Shown one piece after another: positions 7,302-10,052 of a stretch of DNA of 10,052 nt. The translations under genes and the position numbers were made by a program. The notes under the pieces are model-generated. The model searched no databases. It was not told the DNA's origin and saw nothing but the letters and a program-made list of their open reading frames with translations. This DNA comes from Gallionella sp. (GTDB lineage: Bacteria; Pseudomonadota; Gammaproteobacteria; Burkholderiales; Gallionellaceae): NCBI GenBank assembly GCA_025362155.1, contig JANYHX010000253.1, positions 1-10,052 on the forward strand. The letters are read 5' to 3'. Numbering within the stretch: position 1 is the stretch's first letter; each line of letters begins with the position of its first letter.

Positions 7302-7951
7302 AGCTAACCCGACAACAATTCTCGCTCCGATTTGCCTTGCCGTTGTGCATGGCAGGCCTTTTATTTGCTTGCGCCGCACAGGCGGGCGGACAAATTTACA
7401 CGCCGCTTTCCGCCAGTGTGCGGGCAGGAATGCAACGCAGTGTATCGGATCAGGCTTCATCCAAACTGGCTTTCGCAACACAGTATGAAGCGGACGTCTG
7501 GCTGAATGAAATGTCGCGCCGTTTGCAAAAAAAATTACCTGACGCGGCCTATCGCATGGATTTTCTCAAGACCGTGCATTATGAGGCCGCCCGCGCTGGT
7601 CTTGATCCCGAATTGGTATTGAGCTTGATCGAGGTAGAAAGCGGATTCAAAAAATATGCAGTCTCCCACGTAGGCGCACGCGGTTATATGCAGGTCATGC
7701 CGTTCTGGGTAAACGAAATTGGCACGAAAGAACAAAACCTGTTTCATTTGCGCGCCAATCTACGCTACGGTTGCACCATCCTGCGTCATTATCTGGATAT
7801 CGAAAAAGGTGATTTGTATCGCGCGTTGGGGCGTTACAACGGCACGTTAGGCAAGCCGGAATATCCCAATCTGGTGCACGCAGCATGGCGCAATCATTGG
7901 GCCATGCTGCCCCGCCGTAAAGACAGCAACTATTACTCGCTGGCCAATTGA
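7298..7951 (+). CDS. Secreted lytic transglycosylase (SLT domain, GH23-like)
   Basis: The protein has 217 residues. Residues 1-29 are a signal peptide: a basic start (MKLTRQQ), a hydrophobic core, and AQA before a probable cleavage after A29. LFAC (22-25) is close to a lipobox, but Phe at -2 makes a lipoprotein less likely. The SLT fold occupies about 88-200: IEVESGF with catalytic Glu114-Ser115, RGYMQVMP (129-136), which replaces the usual GLMQ, and ALGRYNG (176-182). Such enzymes cleave peptidoglycan between MurNAc and GlcNAc, forming 1,6-anhydroMurNAc in the periplasm. I chose the GTG at 7298, which overlaps the proS stop as GTGA, because the signal peptide needs the charged residues it adds. 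The only nearby AAGG is too close, so translation probably depends on coupling to proS. The exact subfamily is not assigned. Confidence 0.9.
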   Translation: MKLTRQQFSLRFALPLCMAGLLFACAAQAGGQIYTPLSASVRAGMQRSVSDQASSKLAFATQYEADVWLNEMSRRLQKKLPDAAYRMDFLKTVHYEAARAGLDPELVLSLIEVESGFKKYAVSHVGARGYMQVMPFWVNEIGTKEQNLFHLRANLRYGCTILRHYLDIEKGDLYRALGRYNGTLGKPEYPNLVHAAWRNHWAMLPRRKDSNYYSLAN

Positions 7952-8096
7952 TCTATTGATCCATCTGGTAATCCTTCATCCTGTAATATTTCAGTCGGCA
8001 GTTTGCTGCAATATTGCTTTACTATTCGTCAATCTGACAGGCAGCGTCTTTAAATCTGATCGGCGCGCTCAAACACGAATGAACAATTAATTTCAG
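7952..8096 (+). other. Intergenic region before the sensor gene
   Basis: The 145 bp hold no recognisable terminator and no convincing promoter. GCAGTTTGCTGC makes a 4-bp hairpin followed by the palindrome CAATATTG, which is too small to interpret. There is no clear ribosome-binding site before the ATG at 8097. Confidence 0.4.
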
Positions 8097-10052
8097 ATGA
8101 GTAAACCAAAATCAATTCAATCCCGGCCTGGTTTTCTACCCACCCTGTTGGGCATAGCTGTGGCCATGCTGGGCATCACTGTGCTGCTCGGATGGCTATT
8201 GCATGTTCGCGCCATGGTCGAAATCAGAGCTGGCTACGTGGCAATGGTTTTCAATACCGCGCTGTGCTTCACGCTTACCGGGAGTGCATTGGCCCTGCCA
8301 GGATTGTTGGGAAAACCGCTGCCGAAATTCCAGGTGCTGGTGGGTAGCTCTATCTTTATTCTGTGTGCACTGATCTTTACTGAACATCTCTTCGACATAG
8401 CCTTGGGTATCGATTGGGCGTTCCTGCATACCTGGCTAGGCGATGGCAATATCCGTCCCGGCAGGCTGGCGCCCAATACAGCGATTGGATTTATGCTGAT
8501 CGGTGCAACGTTGATTGTGATGAATCATGTATCGAACAAATGGCAAGCATCGGCGGTACTCATCTTGACTTTTAGCGTCCTGGCGATTGGTCTGACGGGT
8601 CTGATCGGCTATACCTTGGCACCCGATGTACTATTTGGCTGGGCGCGCTCGGCGCGTATGGCGGTTCATACCGGGCTAGCCATGATAGTGACCTCTATAG
8701 CGCTGTGGCTAAGTTGGTATAACGCTGAGTGGTACCGTTCCCGAAACTACTTTCGGGACGATGAGAAGATAGGATTCATCGGTGCAGCCATCCTTATCGT
8801 CGTGACGATCGTGGCAGGAATGACGGGCTTTGTCTTTCAACAGCAAATACTGGAAAGCACCTTAAGAGAAAGCCTGCACGCCAAGCTTAAAAGCCGGGTA
8901 ATCCTGTTTGAAACGGTTGTTCAACAAGGGATTGTTAATGCCAATAACGCGAGTAGAGCATTTGATTTACCTGCGCGGTCTTCGGTATTCGATCGACCTG
9001 CAGTGATCCAACACTTTACCAAGACTGCGGATAGTCTATTGATTAACGGATTTCGCGCAATAGCTCTGTATGATTTAAAGGGTAAACAGATAGTGAAAGT
9101 CGGCATCTTGGCACGCACCCCTGAAATAGTAGCCGACTTGCACACTCCCATGCCTGCCCGGCTTTTATGGGATGGTGACCTCTATCTTCAAACGGAAACC
9201 CCTATACAGGACAAAGGCGTAATCGTCGCCAAAATGCTGGCCGAGCAACCGTTATTTGCGCTGCGCCAGGAAATTTTTGATACGGATGGGCTGGGAAATA
9301 CTGGCGAGATCGCGATTTGCAAGAGCGAAGGTGCCGAATTATTCTGCTTTCCTGAAGGCGCTAACCCACATGCTTTCAGAATTAAGAGTCAAAATACCTC
9401 TGGCCAGCCTTTACCGATGAGTTATGCGGTGGTTGGCAAGTCCGGAATTATCGCCAGCGTGGACTACCACGAAAAAAATGTAATGGCGGCTTACAACCCG
9501 CTTGCTCCAGGGCTGGGGCTGGTTGTGAAACAGGAGACTGCCGAGCTCTACCATGTCATACGTGATCAGCTGAAGACAGCCGTACCCGACCTACTGCTCT
9601 TGGTCGTGCTCGGCGTGCTGTTCCTGCGCTCTCAGGTAAAGCCCCTGGCTACCAGACTGATTGTGTCCGAACGCAAGGCCATCGAAAAAGAGCTGGAGAC
9701 CAAAGCTGTCATGACCAGTGTGGGTGAAGGTATTATCATCATCGATCAGGACAGTCTTATCGAATCGTTCAACGCGGCCGCATCAACAACATTCGGCTAT
9801 GCGGCGGAAGAAGTAATAGGCAAAGGAATAAAAATGTTAATGCCTTCAGAGATGCGCGATCTCCACACCCAAGGTATGCATCGGTATCTCCACGGAGGCG
9901 AGCCGCATGTAATCGGCCGACAAGGCGTAGAGTTGTCCGGTTTGAGAAAAGATGGGTCAACCTTTCCCATCGAGCTGACTGTCAATGAAATTCGTCTGGA
10001 TCATCGCCGCTTATTCGTGGGTATCGTGCGCGACATCACCGAGCGAAAACAG
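8097..10052 (+). CDS. Large membrane-bound sensor: seven N-terminal helices, Cache-like domain, FixL-like PAS (C-terminus beyond window)
   Basis: 652 codons are open from ATG 8097 to the window end with no stop. Predicted order by eye: membrane helices near 12-36, 50-72, 80-100, 129-146, 152-174, 188-208 and 226-248; an extracytoplasmic region about 249-495; a helix near 496-511; a charged linker (SERKAIEKELETKAV); then a PAS domain, about 536-650, ending in VGIVRDITERKQ. The outer region resembles double-Cache sensors (GLGNTGEIAICKSEGAELFCF at 398-418, minus its first residue; APGLGLVVKQETAELYHVIR at 470-489). The PAS is FixL-like: FGYAAEEVIGKGIKMLMPS, then a His-containing segment, then GLRKDGSTFPIEL. 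Such receptors end in a histidine kinase, GGDEF or EAL domain, but which applies here cannot be seen. The start is the first ATG after an in-frame upstream region without coding character; no Shine-Dalgarno sequence is evident, so it is less certain than the frame. Confidence 0.85.
   Translation, partial: MSKPKSIQSRPGFLPTLLGIAVAMLGITVLLGWLLHVRAMVEIRAGYVAMVFNTALCFTLTGSALALPGLLGKPLPKFQVLVGSSIFILCALIFTEHLFDIALGIDWAFLHTWLGDGNIRPGRLAPNTAIGFMLIGATLIVMNHVSNKWQASAVLILTFSVLAIGLTGLIGYTLAPDVLFGWARSARMAVHTGLAMIVTSIALWLSWYNAEWYRSRNYFRDDEKIGFIGAAILIVVTIVAGMTGFVFQQQILESTLRESLHAKLKSRVILFETVVQQGIVNANNASRAFDLPARSSVFDRPAVIQHFTKTADSLLINGFRAIALYDLKGKQIVKVGILARTPEIVADLHTPMPARLLWDGDLYLQTETPIQDKGVIVAKMLAEQPLFALRQEIFDTDGLGNTGEIAICKSEGAELFCFPEGANPHAFRIKSQNTSGQPLPMSYAVVGKSGIIASVDYHEKNVMAAYNPLAPGLGLVVKQETAELYHVIRDQLKTAVPDLLLLVVLGVLFLRSQVKPLATRLIVSERKAIEKELETKAVMTSVGEGIIIIDQDSLIESFNAAASTTFGYAAEEVIGKGIKMLMPSEMRDLHTQGMHRYLHGGEPHVIGRQGVELSGLRKDGSTFPIELTVNEIRLDHRRLFVGIVRDITERKQ

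Noticed and set aside
7363..7375. Lipoprotein signal (LFAC) in the lytic transglycosylase
   Set aside because: Phe at the -2 position is atypical and a good signal peptidase I site (AQA) follows; I prefer a soluble periplasmic enzyme.

Overview
The window reads as a chromosomal segment of a betaproteobacterium. Protein character and gene order (radC next to coaBC-dut; rppH divergent from proS; proS followed by a lytic transglycosylase gene) fit the Nitrosomonadales, and the Gallionellaceae-like iron oxidisers in particular. That placement is my inference from remembered synteny, not a database result. Almost all of the content is housekeeping. I see no rRNA, tRNA, CRISPR array, prophage or transposase.

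Layout. Positions 1-140 (minus) hold the N-terminus of RadC. Positions 310-1923 (minus) encode a two-part redox enzyme: an FAD-dependent DadA-like oxidoreductase fused to a C-terminal Rieske [2Fe-2S] domain. The 294-bp gap to coaBC holds an exact 11-bp tandem duplication and a 32-codon ORF (2034-2132, plus) behind a Shine-Dalgarno sequence that matches the whole 16S tail. Then come coaBC (2218-3534) and dut (3531-4022), overlapping by ATGA. A structured intergenic repeat (about 4028-4191) lies between dut and the convergent pair rppH (5381-4851) and a two-CBS-domain gene (4858-4262, TTG start inside the end of rppH). Divergent from rppH is proS (5538-7301), overlapped by a GTG-started lytic transglycosylase gene (7298-7951). 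The window ends inside a large membrane sensor gene (8097 onward): seven predicted N-terminal membrane helices, a Cache-like extracytoplasmic domain, one more helix and a FixL-like PAS domain. Its output domain lies beyond the window.

How the genes work together. coaBC (pantothenate to phosphopantetheine) and dut (dUTP hydrolysis to dUMP) form the usual translationally coupled pair. rppH (mRNA 5' pyrophosphohydrolase) and the CBS protein look coupled in the same way. The oxidoreductase and the sensor stand apart and are the accessory part of the window.

The most unusual observation is a repeat. The right-hand 58 bp of the structured intergenic element (4134-4191) has a diverged, inverted relative at 2789-2845 inside coaBC. 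There it lies in frame in the CoaC-CoaB linker, which by residue offsets is about 44 residues longer than in E. coli. This looks like an old repeat insertion that was absorbed as a protein linker. I did not find a convincing new multi-gene system.
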